From Voacanga thouarsii (taxonomy: Eukaryota; Streptophyta; Magnoliopsida; Gentianales; Apocynaceae), in assembly GCA_026120185.1 (NCBI GenBank), contig JANUWF010001659.1:2790001-2854000 (forward strand): a DNA stretch of 64,000 nt, written 5' to 3'. A model generated the notes under the pieces. That model was not told where the DNA came from. It did no database searches and was given only the letters and a program-made list of their open reading frames with translations. The position numbers and the translations under genes were made by a program. How positions within the stretch are numbered: the stretch's first letter is position 1; the number at the start of each line of letters is the position of its first letter. Shown one piece after another: positions 35,293 to 46,039 of this stretch.

Positions 35293-35496
35293 ATGGTCAA
35301 AAGAGTTGTACCGGCTGTCAGAGACTGGCCCGCTGGTTGCGGGAATCCACCTGCCCCACTACCCGTAGTCGACCTACCCGCATCTGATTCAGAGAGAGAG
35401 CGTGAGCCGTCAGTGTTAGGCGACCCGGTGGTTGAGATGAAGATGGAGGTCGAGGAGAGCCTAGGGGAAGATAAGGGAGATGACGGAGTTGAGTGA
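35293..35496 (+). CDS. Element A upstream acidic frame, N-terminal part
   Basis: An ATG at 35293 opens a 67-codon frame beginning MVKRVVPAVRDW and becoming rich in Glu and Asp. It ends at a TGA (35494-35496) inside an overlap with the next frame (35465-35496), so a one-base indel in the overlap may have split one original protein of about 225 residues. It lies between the primer site and gag, where chromoviruses usually have only a leader. A TTTATAG|G acceptor-like site sits two bases before the ATG. I recognise no domain. Confidence 0.5.
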   Translation: MVKRVVPAVRDWPAGCGNPPAPLPVVDLPASDSEREREPSVLGDPVVEMKMEVEESLGEDKGDDGVE

Positions 35497-35971
35497 GGGA
35501 GAGGTAGATGAGCTAGGGAATGAGGGAGACGATGAGAACGAGGGAGAGATGGTTGGGGTAGAAAGAGAGGACGAGGAGGTAATGGAGGTTGTCCCGGGAG
35601 AGAGAGACAGTAGGCAGTCAACTCTAGGAGGGGTAGATAAGGGAAAGAGGAAGCTAGAAGGGAGTCCTAAGGGGTGTGGACTCCGATATGGACTGGGTGT
35701 AGATGTCATGCTAAGGAGAAAGGGGTTGGTTGATCCATCTAACTTCGGGAGTGAGAGGCCTGCGCCTAAGGGTATAGCTAGATTAGCGTTGGACGAGCTC
35801 TATGAGACGGCCATGAGAGCCAAGAGATGCCGAGAGGGTGAGTCAGGGCAGCCAAGTGGGAGCGTTGGTTTCGCGAGGAACTATATACGGAGACCCGATA
35901 GTTCCGTGGGGTGGCTGGTGGAACCGGCCTCTGACAACTCCGACACTTCTGTTGAAACTAGGGAGAGTTGA
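35480..35971 (+). CDS. Element A upstream acidic frame, C-terminal part
   Basis: 163 codons starting MTELSEGEVDELGNEG; the frame is open from 35465. The first 45 residues are strongly acidic. A Gly-rich stretch (CGLRYGLGVDVMLRRKG) follows, then a possible helix (IARLALDELYETAMRAKR), then a Ser/Thr-rich end. No known retroelement domain is apparent and there is no signal peptide or membrane segment. Its base composition matches gag-pol rather than the LTRs, which supports real coding history. Element B2 has an acidic frame at the equivalent place (25568-25756). It could be an accessory protein or a detached N-terminal extension of gag. Confidence 0.55.
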   Translation: MTELSEGEVDELGNEGDDENEGEMVGVEREDEEVMEVVPGERDSRQSTLGGVDKGKRKLEGSPKGCGLRYGLGVDVMLRRKGLVDPSNFGSERPAPKGIARLALDELYETAMRAKRCREGESGQPSGSVGFARNYIRRPDSSVGWLVEPASDNSDTSVETRES

Positions 35972-36292
35972 ACATAGAAGACCAGCAGCTTTTACTCCTT
36001 CTTTCTTTGGAATTTGCATACTTTTATTTGTTTATCTTTTTCTTAAGGGAGCATAGGGCTCATAGGGCCTATTAATCATTTTAAATAAAAAGGGTATCGT
36101 ATGAGATGACCCCTTCTGTTCTGCAAAGAATGGTTTATATGACAAGCATGAGTTTCGTTTATTACTTGATTTATCTCTGCACATTATCATCACATTCTCT
36201 TTAGATGAGTACATTACTATCAACGGATCATGCACCTAAGCATATTCTTTTTCCCCTTGATAACTATCTGACCCTGAGTGAATGTGATTAAG
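35972..36292 (+). mobile_element. Element A spacer between upstream frame and gag
   Basis: About 320 AT-rich bases with no credible frame, separating the acidic frame from the gag start. It drops in GC content between two GC-richer coding stretches, consistent with an untranslated or intronic spacer. Confidence 0.6.
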
Positions 36293-37350
36293 ATGGCACC
36301 AAGACGCCGAACAGTTGTGCATAGCAGAACGGTGCAGGAGAGTGCATCCTCCACCCCGGAATTTGAGCAGGTGCATCGTTCCACCCCCAACGTGGAGGAG
36401 CACCTGCCACGCGAGCAGGAATTGGCTTCGGAGAGGTCACGGGATGTGACCATGGGTCAGGCTTTTGACAAGTTGGCCTCAATCCTACAGAACTTGACTG
36501 AAAGGGTGGATAAGGTGGCTAGGAAACCACCGCGGGGAGGGAATGAGGCCCTGGAGCGTTTCCTGAAGTTCCAACCTCCCACATTCCAGGGGGAGGTGGA
36601 ACAGGATGAGAAAGCCGAGCAATGGATTGACCAGATGGAGGACATTTTCGCTACTCTGCAGTACTCGGAAGAAAGGATGGTAAAGTTTGCTGCTTTTCGG
36701 CTAAGGGGACCGTCTCGGGCTTGGTGGCAGCGAGTACGGGGTGATTGGGACAAGGAGGAGCAGGAGTGGACCTGGGATGATTTTACGGAGGCTTTCCGGG
36801 CCGAGTACATTCCTCGATGGGTAGCTGAGAAGAGGGAGGATGAATTCCAGACCCTCAGGCAGGGAGGCATGACTGTGGCCTAATATGCAGCCCGATTCAT
36901 GCAGTTGTCCAAGTACTGCAAGTGCTTGGTAGATACGGAGCAGAAGCGCACCCGGCAATTCGTGAAAGGGCTAAGGCCAGATTTGAGGAGGGCGTTGGCT
37001 CCATCCCCACCAACGTCGTACACTGCCGCTGTGGACGTAGCTTCTCGGACGGAGAACGAAGATCGGCACCTACCGGTGAACCGACCCTTTCAACCAAGTC
37101 GTCCACCTATGAGGCCTTCAGGCAATAAGCGACCTGCGGGTTCTATGCCGTAAGGAAATCGGGGTAAGCAGCCCCGAGTGCCTGTAGCCGGATCAATGCA
37201 AGGCAGCCTGAACTTCCGACTGTGTGGGAAGCGAGGCCACACCGAGAGAAACTGCTGGGGTAGCGGGGGTGTGAGAAGGTGTTTCAACTGCGGAGACCCA
37301 GGACATCTGAGGAACGTCTGCCCCAAACCCTTAAGGACTGAGCAGACCGC
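36293..37350 (+). pseudogene. Element A gag
   Basis: Starts at the ATG at 36293 (MAPRRRTVVHS), a typical chromovirus gag start. The capsid core spans about 36555-36980: ERFLKFQPPTFQGE, FAAFRLRGPSRAWW, FTEAFRAEYIP, then QLSKYCKCL and KGLRPDLRRAL. Two zinc knuckles follow at 37214-37255, with Phe in place of the first Cys, and 37280-37321, complete (CFNCGDPGHLRNVC). Two in-frame TAA stops interrupt it at 36881-36883 and 37151-37153, both explicable as C-to-T changes in Gln codons. The frame is otherwise open. Gag would form the particle and bind the genomic RNA. Confidence 0.93.
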
Positions 37351-38032
37351 GCCGACCCAGCCAATGGGAGGCAACAGAGATGCCGCTACTGGACTAGCCG
37401 GAGCGGGAGGCCTGAAGCTCCAGGTGAAGGCCAACGTTTTTGCCCTGAGCCGAGAGGAAGTCGGAGCGAACGCTGCTGTAATCAAAGGTAACCTTTCTAT
37501 CCAAGGTTGTCTTGTTAATGTTCTGATAGATCCAAGATCTACACACTCTTATGTAAGTAAAGTATGTGCTTCACGTCTGGACTGGGAAGGAAATGAGCTA
37601 CCTTATACCCTAGTAGTTAGTTCCCCCTTGGGAAAGGTGGTGGAAGCAGGCAAGAAAATGGGAAGTTGTGGAGTTTAGGTTGGGAAGGAGATTCTGGAGG
37701 CCGACCTTATAATCCTGGCCATGGACGGTTATGACTTGATCTTGGGCATGGACTGGTTGTTGAAGCACGGAGCTCGTGTGGACTGCAAGACTAAGACAGT
37801 GCAGTTTGTGAGACCTGGACGGGATGTAATTGAATTCAATGGCAAGCGAACGAAGGAACTGAAATTTCTTATTGCTGAAGCTAAAGCCCAGAAGTTGCTC
37901 AAGAAAGGATGTGCGGGATACTTGACGTATCTCCTAAACAAACCAAAGGACCAGTGTACCTTGGAAAGTACAGAGGTGATGAAAGACTTTTCGAATGTGT
38001 TCCCTACGGAGCTCACTTCCCTACCCCCTTGA
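37351..38032 (+). pseudogene. Element A protease region
   Basis: Continues in the gag frame. The expected active-site block appears as VLIDPRSTHSYVS; the catalytic Asp codon is at 37529-37531 but the following Ser-Gly is Pro-Arg, so the DSG triad that aspartic proteases need is lost. Downstream blocks DGYDLILGMDWL (37724) and VDCKTKTVQF are intact. A TAG at 37676-37678 interrupts the frame, and the frame ends at 38030-38032 after a one-base shift near 38025 leading into reverse transcriptase. Confidence 0.9.
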
Positions 38033-39310
38033 ACGGGAAGTTGAGTTCACCGTGGATCTGATCCCCGGAGTAGAACCGGTATCCAGAACCCTCTACCGGA
38101 TGGCACCGACAGAGTTGAAGGAGTTAAAGGAGCAATTGGAGGAATTGCTAAGGCAAGGCTATATTCGGCCGAGTACATCACCGTGGGGAGCCCCGGTGTT
38201 GTTTGTCAAGAAGAAAGATGGTACCTTGAGGCTATGTATCGATTATCGGGGACTGAACAATCTAACGATCAAGAATAAATACCCTCTACCCTTGATCGAT
38301 GAGTTGTTTGATCAACTGCAAGGCGCTGCTTGCTTTTTGAAATTAGACCTATGGCAAGGATACTATCAGGTGAGGATCAAAGAAGAAGACATTCCTAAGA
38401 CTGCATTCAACACGCGGTATGGCCATTACGAATTCGTAGTAATGCCGTTCGGTGTAACCAACGCACCGGCAGTATTCATGGATTTGATGCATCGTATTTT
38501 CCAACCCTACTTGGACAAGTTCGTGGTTATATTCATTGATGATATTTTGATCTACTCCAAAAATTCGGAGGACCATGCGGAGCACTTAAGGTTGGTCCTA
38601 GAGAAGCTGAGGGAATTCAAGCTTTACGCTAAGTTCAGTAAGTGTGAGTTTTGGCTGAGCTCAGTGTCTTTCCTTGGTCACGTGATATCCAAGGAGGGGA
38701 TCAAAGTGGATCCCGCTAAGGTAGAAGCCGTAGCTAATTGGAAACAACCGGAGAACATTACCGAGATACGAAGTTTCCTTGGGTTGGCCGGGTACTATCG
38801 ACGTTTCATTAAAAACTTTTCCACTTTAGCTTCACCGATGACACGGCTATTGAAGAAAGATGTCGTTTTTGCTTGGAGTGAGAAGTGCAAGAAGAGCTTC
38901 CAAGAACTTAAGAGGAGGTTGATTACAGCACCCGTGCTGAGTCTGCCTGAGGCTGATAAGCCCTATGCACTCTATATAGATGCATCCAAGGAAGGACTAG
39001 GAGCTGTGTTGATGCAAGAAGGGAAAGTCATAGCCTATGCATCTAGAAAGCTAAAGCCGCACGAAATTAATTATCCCACGCATGACCTGGAGCTAGCAGC
39101 TATGGTGTTCGCCTTGAAGAAATGGTGACATTACTTGTATGGTGCACAATACGAGGTTTCCACGGACCATAAGAGTTTGAAATATATCTTTACGCAAAAG
39201 GACTTGAATCTTCGGCAGCGTAGGTGGATGGAGTTCCTGGAAGAATATAAGTGCCCCATTAACTATCACCCGGGTAAAGCAAATGTGGTAGCAGACGCTC
39301 TAAGTCGAAA
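38033..39310 (+). pseudogene. Element A reverse transcriptase and RNase H
   Basis: Reverse transcriptase blocks appear in order: [12 protein letters not shown] (38039), [20 protein letters not shown] (about 38200), [12 protein letters not shown], the catalytic FIDD at 38532-38543, and [15 protein letters not shown]. RNase H follows with [18 protein letters not shown] (about 38965), [20 protein letters not shown], then a TGA at 39126-39128 where Arg is expected, then [23 protein letters not shown] and [14 protein letters not shown]. The stop is a single transition. Apart from it this is the longest preserved stretch of pol. Motifs fit the Tekay/Del chromovirus lineage. Confidence 0.95.
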
Positions 39311-40407
39311 GGTGAAAATGGCACACTTGAGAATACAGGAGGTGTTGGCAGTCCAGGATATCCTGGAGAAAGAGGCGCAAGTGCAAAAGGGGAAGATCTG
39401 CGTGAGCAACCTGACCTTGAAACCCGATCTGGACCAGGAAATTGTATCAGGTCAACAGGGCAGTACAGAATTTCAAACTTTCAGGGAGAAAGAGATCGCG
39501 AGAGGAGGAGGCGATTTCCGAACCGATGAGGAAGGGGTATTGTACTTTCGGGACCGGATTTGTGTACCGGACATCCAAGACTTAAGGAAGAGGATACTGG
39601 ACGAAGCGCACAAGAGCAAATACACCATACACCCTGGGGAGGTAAAGATGTACCAAGACTTGAAGAGGAAATATTGGTGGGCTGGAATGAAGAGGGATGT
39701 AGTTCGGCATGTGTCAACCTGTCTGACATGCCAGAAGGTTAAGATGGAGCATAAGAAGTCTGCAGGTTTACTGCAACCGTTACCGATTCCCGAATGGAAA
39801 TGGGAAGAGGTGACCATGGACTTTGTGACTGGCCTTCCGATGACCAAGTCACACAAAGATGCGATCTGGGTGGTAGTGGACCGATTGACCAAGACAAGCA
39901 CATTTCATACCGGTAAACGTAAGGGACTCGATGGAAAAGTTGGCTCGTACATATACCCGAGAAATTGTAAGGTTGCATGGTGTACCGTCGAGCATCGTGT
40001 CGGATAGGGACCCTAGATTCACTTCAAGGTTCTGGGGTAAGTTCCAGGAGTCCTTGGGCACGACCCTGAAATTCAGTACCTCTGCTCATCCGCAGACTGA
40101 TGGTCAATCCGAAAGAGTCATTCAGTATATCGGAAGACATGCTCCGAGCATGTATCTTGGACTTTGGAGACAAGTGGATTGAGTCTTTACCGCATGCGGA
40201 GTTAGCATATAACAACAGCTATCGGCGTCGATCGGAATGGCGCCGTACGAAGCACTCGTATGGGCGAAAATGCCAAGTACCGATATACTGGGGATGGACG
40301 AAGAAGGGAACGTTAAAAGACCGGTGAAGTATGCATTCAGGAGATGACCGACAAGATTAAGTTAATTCGGGAAAGGCTAAGGGCAGCACAAAGCGTACGT
40401 AAAAGCT
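39311..40407 (+). pseudogene. Element A integrase
   Basis: The N-terminal zinc domain (HPGE near 39628 through CLTCQKVK near 39730) keeps its His and Cys ligands. The catalytic residues are all present but in two frames: Asp at 39819-39821 (TMDFVTGLP), Asp at 40003-40005 (VSDRDPRF) and Glu at 40111-40113 (QSERVI), with the last two 35 residues apart as required. Frameshifts lie at about 39905-39950, 40115-40180 and 40320-40407. The enzyme would insert the DNA copy; as it stands no complete protein can be read. Confidence 0.93.
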
Positions 40408-40875
40408 ATGCAGTACACTAGGAGGAGGGAATTGGAGTTCCAAGTAGGTGACCGTGCATTCTTGAAGTTGACTCCTAGTAGAGGAATCCTGAAACATCCG
40501 AGGGGAGGGAAGTTGAGTCCTAGGTATTTGGGACCATTCCCGATATTGGAGAAAATTGGACCGGTTGCCTACCGATTGGATCTACCTGATGGCCTAACCG
40601 GGATGCATGACGTATTCCATGTCTCTCAGTTGAAAAGGTACAATCCCGATCCGAGTCATGTACTCAATGAGGAACCATTGGAGTTGCAACCCAATCTGAG
40701 TTATGTGGAGAGACCCGTCAAGATCTTGGAGCGGAGTATTAAGACGCTCCGAAACAAGCAGATACCCATGGTGAAGATACTTTGGGATCATCATGGAGCA
40801 CAGGATGCAACGTGGGAAACGGAGGAATGGTTAAGACGAAAGTATCCGGGTATGCTCGAAGGGTATGAAATCTGA
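40408..40875 (+). pseudogene. Element A integrase C-terminus and chromodomain
   Basis: An open frame of 155 codons. It contains FQVGDRAFLKLTPSRGILK and LSPRYLGPFPILEKIGPVAYRLDLP, the GPY/F-type DNA-binding block, then HDVFHVSQLKRYNPDPSHVL and finally a chromodomain-like end, VKILWDHHGAQDATWETEEWLRRKYP (about 40768-40850). In chromoviruses this module is thought to direct insertion to marked chromatin. It ends with TGA just before the conserved ATTTCGGGACGAAATTCTC tail. Confidence 0.93.
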
Positions 40876-40894
40876 ATTTCGGGACGAAATTCTC

Positions 40895-40909
40895 TTAAGG
40901 GGGAGGGGA
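40895..40909 (+). promoter_or_regulatory. Polypurine tract of element A
   Basis: TTAAGGGGGAGGGGA directly before the 3' LTR. Confidence 0.9.
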
Positions 40910-43900
40910 TGTAATACCCCGCCCAAAACCACCTTTGACTATGGGGAAAAGTCATGCATTGCATAGCATCTTGCATTTTATGTGGTAGCTAGAATAATTT
41001 TATTTGCATGGATGCATGTGAATTTTTCCGTTACTCTTGCATTTGAATTAATTGATGTGAAATAGTTGTGTTGTTAAAGATTTGGTTAAGGGAGGTTTGG
41101 TCGAAGACTTGGAAGGATGAGTATTTGGGTGGTAAGAACTTCTTGTATAAAAATTAGTATTGGAGTTGTTTTGGAATAGCGGGGAAGTTGGTGATTTCCT
41201 TTGGTGACCCGAGTTCGAATCCTACCTTTTGTGAAGTAAGTTTCTCTTCTTGAAATTCTTTTCTTTAGACCGTTTCTTATCTTGGCCGAAAAAGAATCTA
41301 GCTATCCTAGAGAAATTTTAGTATTTTTACTCCAAGGAAATAAGTCTCTATATTTATCTCCTAAATTCAAGGACTTTGATGTGAATAAAGTTCACCTTTA
41401 ATTTTCAGCTTGTGTTCCTTAGGATTTTCGAAAAAACCTAGCTAGGAGCCACCTTAAAGAATTTCAAGTGGTATAAAACTCTTCTTGATGAATATTAGAG
41501 TTAGGGAATATATTAGGGAAAAATCTTATTTTACCTCTTCAAGAATTCTAGCCATAATCCTTGTATTTATTTAATTGTTTTAGAGAAATATTTTAACTAA
41601 AGTCTTAGATATTTTCTTTGGGTTTAAACGCCACTTCCATAGGAGTAAGACTCTATATTTAACTCCTAAGTTCAAGGATTTTAGCTAAGGATGAAATTTG
41701 TTTTATTTTCAGCTTTTGTTCCCTTGAATTTTCGGAAACCATAAGCTGGAAATATTCTGGAAATTTTTCCAGATTTTGTTCGCCACCTTGGAGCACCTTT
41801 AGCTCAATCCAAACTCTTCTAGGACTAGAGGAAATCTTATCCAAATCCTTGATAAAACCAGATTTTATTTCAATCCAAATTCAACTAGGATTTCTTCCTT
41901 TTCCTAGCTGAATTTCGGCAGCTTTGTATCTACATAAGCTGTCCGAAATTCCAGCCCTTCTTAGCTACAATCCAACTCTGAAAATCCTAGATCAAACCAC
42001 CTAGAATACTCCTTAACAATTCAACTACCTTAGCTGCACAAAACCAGAATTTTATTCACACAAAAACATTGAAATTCGTCCAGTATATACACAGAAAATT
42101 CGGATAGCTTTGTGCAGGATTTTCGGCTAGCTTTATGTTCCTACTTCAACCAAAATTCTGCACACATCATTCACTGAAAAACCCCAGCTGAACAAGCTAT
42201 TTTCAGCACCTAAAACCCTCAATTTTCCTCTGGAAATTTTGGTAGAATTATAGCAGCCAAACCAGTCCAAAACTTGCTACACTTGCACAGAATTTTCACA
42301 GCACATGCACAGGATTTTTCAGTCATCAAAACTCACTCAAACTCTTCCTTGTTTGGCCCAAAATTCTGAACACATTTAGCCCTTCCTTTGAGCAGTGTTT
42401 CGGCCAGCTTAGAGGAGCAAATTGCAGAATTTTTTTCCTCCATAAACTCCCCTAAAATCGGCAGCAAGGAGGCGCGCGCAAGCTGAAATTTCGCTCTTGC
42501 TGTCCAAGAAACCTAAAGCCATTAGGAGTCTTTCTAAACATCACCATCTAACCCTAAACCAATCTTCTCCAACTTTAAATCATAACTGCCGTTTACCCTC
42601 TCCATTCTACATGAAAATTTCAGCAACTTCTCTCTGCAAATTTTCGAAAACACAAGAGTTATTCCAAGCAAAAATCGAACACACCTTAAGGTAAGCACAA
42701 ATCCTTTCAACCTCTTGATGCCGTTTTCTCTAATGATTCTTTTCTCTTTCTTCTACCCTTAAATCACGCCCTATAGAGGCTGATTTCCTCTTCTTCCTAA
42801 ATTTTTGGTCAACTGAAGCAAAGGAGGTAGCTTCTCTCTTCTTCTCAAGCGAACTCGGGACGATCACCATAGGAGCATCGAAACCTCATTACCCGGTAGT
42901 TGCAAGGTAAGGGAATACCCTCCCTTGATGTCGAAAGTAAAGTTTAATGGTGTTTATTAGCGAGATAAACATGTGGTCGTAGCATTTGATTTTTGAGGAT
43001 TGAATAGTTTACTTGGAATTAAATAGGAGATTGCGAATTGTTATGAAAAAAAATGGGATTAGAACATGGTTGAATTAATTGAGACCCTGATCATGATATT
43101 ATATGGTTTAGATCAGGTGGATAATTGAGGAAAGCCAGCGGTGATTTTTATCGCATTTATCTGAGGCATATCAAGTAAGTCCTTGCATAAACTCTTTTAT
43201 TAAACGTTGTGATGGTAAGTCCTTTTGTAAACTGTTTTGTTAAATGTTGTGATGGCAAGTCCATGTTGTGAAGCTTTGTAAAGCTATTTTTAAACTATGT
43301 TTGCTTAGGTTGTAAACGTGGATATTTATTCTTTAAACGGTTTTGTCAAACTAACGGTTTTTAGCAAGAAAACTATTCTTTTCCTTAAATTTTTAGAAAT
43401 CTCTTTTAAAGAAAACCACGTTTTACAAAGCCAAGGTTCGAAAATATTTTGAATCAGGAATTGACGGATATGTTTGTTGAGTACTCAATAAGGGTAGGCT
43501 AACAATACTAGTCTTGGAGGGCTAGCGTAAGTCTTCTGGCAGGAGGCCACCTCCAGAAGATGAACTCTTCTTGAAAAGGCGACAGTGTTGGTTGGTCAGG
43601 CCAGTCCGAACTAGCATTATGCCTGAAAGGTATTATTTATATTCCCGGCATGGACACCCGGATGGTTTTGTTGGGTGTAGAGATGGAGGAGTATCTCACC
43701 CGGTGAGCTGTACACTCACCTTGATCAGAACGCCCAACGTGTGATAATCTGGTCCGGACAAAGTGCACAAAGTGTGGTGCCTTGGCCATTTTGTTCTCAT
43801 GGAGCCCAACGTGTGGTGACATAACTGTTTGTTCGAGTGGAGGATTTATTTTGTACAAAGTATGACAATGAGAAAAACGCACTCCTTGCGAAAAGAGATT

Positions 43901-44314
43901 GTTTATGACTTGCCAAATTATTTTTACAAATGTTTTACACTTTCCATACACGAACTATTTAAAAACACCATGTGCACACACAGGACTTACTGAGATTTAT
44001 TCTCACACTGTTTTACATCATGTTTTCAGGGGATAGACTGTGCTGAGTCAGTGGGGCATGTAATAGTTGAAGCTTTTGCTATTTTCTCTATCCGTTCTAG
44101 GAGACATTTATTGCTTATGCTTCTAAACAATATTTTGTTTTATTCCGTTTTGCTCCAAGTTGAGCCTGATGTAATAAGAATATTTCTTTATTTATCTAAG
44201 TTGATCCTTTTGGAGATTGCCTTTATATTTTATACCTCGTTCTAAAGACCCCTTGTCCTACGGGACGGGGCGACATCCCCGCCCTTTTAGGGTACGTAGT
44301 CGTGGGGTGTTACA
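40910..44314 (+). repeat. 3' LTR of element A
   Basis: 3,405 bp, nearly identical to 31786-35192; most differences are single transitions. It contains the same tRNA-like segment (B-box-like at 41211-41222), donor-like site at 42690/42691, palindrome (43477-43488) and acceptor-like site ending at 44029. TSD copy CGTCG follows at 44315-44319. Confidence 0.97.
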
Positions 44315-46039
44315 CGTCGGCCGGATGTCAGCTACCCGTCGGCTATTTTTCGGCCAAACACGAATTGATCCGAAAACAATGTTTGATGTAGGTTTAGCGA
44401 TAAACGGTCAACGGAACATCGAAAATGGTAGAAACAAAGGTTAAACGACCATGAACGGAAATGATTACTTAGGACACGAGGTGAGTCCCTTGGATTTCTA
44501 AAACTCTTTTAAAGTTAGTATGCGTTGTTTTTCCATGAAATGCTATATTATTTACCGTTTGGAACATTTTATAGAAATATGTTTGGAAACATTGAATTTA
44601 ATCCTCGTTTGATATTAGAATTCTGGATTTCCTTAAACGAGTTCCTTTTTGGAATCAGGTATTTGGAAAATGTTCCAAATGTCCTTATTGGAATATTTTA
44701 TGAAAACCTTTGGAACTTGGGTATTCGGTAAATGACCGAAATATCCTTATTGGAAATCTTATTAATATTTCTCAAATCAGGTAAGAGTAAAATGACCCGA
44801 ATACCTTCGAAAAATCTTTTGAAAATCGAGTATCGGTAAAATGACCTGAATACCCTTGAAAATGACTTTTGTGATCGAGTACGGGAAAAATGACCCAGTA
44901 ACTCTTGGGAACATGTTTTGATATGTGAATAGAACCATTTACCTGGTTTCAACATGATTTTAGAAAAACACTGTTTTGCCCCAAAACTGTTTTGATATGA
45001 AAATTCTGTGTGAACAGATAACCCTCTGGCCTGATCAACAAAACGGGGTTAGTACTGGTGACGTTGAGTACTCAGGAAAGACTTTGATCTTTGTACTAGC
45101 CCATGTTAGAAATAGACGACCCCAAGTAACCTGATCAGTTCTGGGGATTGTCTTACTCCAAACAGGGCGACAGGACATTAAGATGAGTCATCCTGGCTAG
45201 CCGTTTTAAGCCTAGCAATTGCCTATTGATTATGATGGTGGATTGTTCACATGGTATCGGGCGGGTACTCTCGGTGTGTTCAATCCCTTGCCATCTCGAT
45301 GGTGATTAACGTCACGATTGGGACCCCTGGCTTATGGTGGCAAGTAAAAGATCCCTAAGTGCAAGGTGAGGTACATTTGTACGCTGCTCATAGTTCCGGC
45401 ATGACACGGGTGACGTGCTATAAGGCGCAGTCCCTGGCATAAGTGACTGTGTAGCCGAAGGCAAGGACTGCGGGACTTGCATACAGGCCGACCTTCTATT
45501 GGAGAAGTGTCTGTGATTGGAAAAAAATGGGGCAATGATTTGAAAGTTGAAACACCGTTTTTCAAAAAATTATTGAGTTCTTAATATACTCTTCATTAAA
45601 GAGTTTTGGATTCATTTCTAATGAATAAATGATATGTTATTTCATAAAAGTTTTGTGTACTCTACTTCTTTAATAAAACATTAGCACACACGGGACTCAC
45701 TGAGTGATTTTCCACTCACTTGTGTCTTTTACCTTACCCTTTTGTAGGATCCGAAGTTGAAAGGATCTAAGGATAGAGGACGATACCACAGTGACAGCAG
45801 AAAAGGTTCAGACATTTCCCTTTTTGGATAATGTACCTTATTACTGAGGTTGAATGGAAACTTTCATGTATGAAATTCTTTATTACTTGTGCGCACTTGA
45901 CCATCAGTATGGGTTGTTGTATGAATCTGAACTTGCATACTTTGTTGATTTCCGTTATAAAGACCCCTTATCTAGGTAACTGGACGGGGCGACACCCAAT
46001 GTTGATATGCTTTGCTGTACTTTTAGTAGGGGTGTTACA
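44315..46039 (+). repeat. 3' LTR of B2, second part
   Basis: Continues the LTR from the CGTCGG array to TGTTACA at 46033-46039. It includes the palindrome with one change (45064-45075), the hairpin GACGACCCC/GGGGATTGTC near 45115-45152, and the acceptor-like TGTAG|G ending at 45747. It carries the empty target site of Copia 2 near 45265. Confidence 0.95.

Larger units (their letters stand above)
31786..44314 (+). mobile_element. Element A, near-complete Tekay-like chromovirus
   Basis: 12,529 bp with LTRs of 3,407 and 3,405 bp, target duplication CGTCG on both sides, an initiator-Met primer site and a polypurine tract. Its coding region is clearly richer in G and C than the surroundings. Domain order is acidic upstream frame, gag, protease, reverse transcriptase, RNase H, integrase, chromodomain, typical of chromoviruses apart from the extra frame. 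The LTRs are very similar by eye, so insertion is the most recent or among the most recent in this window, yet gag-pol contains at least four stops and four frameshifts. Confidence 0.97.
9067..46039 (+). mobile_element. Tekay-type element B2, complete span with three nested insertions
   Basis: Outer boundaries are TGCAACACC at 9067 and TGTTACA ending at 46039, flanked by the duplication CCTTG on both sides. Without its insertions it is about 12 kb, with LTRs of about 3.93 kb. The internal order is LTR, initiator-Met primer site (20970), degraded gag-pol (25568-29520), polypurine tract (29571-29583), LTR. Insertions are Copia 2 in the 5' LTR, a family C solo LTR in the interior, and element A in the 3' LTR. 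Confidence 0.93.

Noticed and set aside
35286..35709. Pro/Ser-rich minus-strand frames opposite the acidic upstream frame
   Set aside because: They are the mirror of Glu/Asp/Gly codons on the plus strand, which lies in the transcription direction of the element.
40876..40909. A possible envelope-like gene after integrase in element A
   Set aside because: Only 34 bases lie between the pol stop codon and the LTR, so there is no room for another gene.
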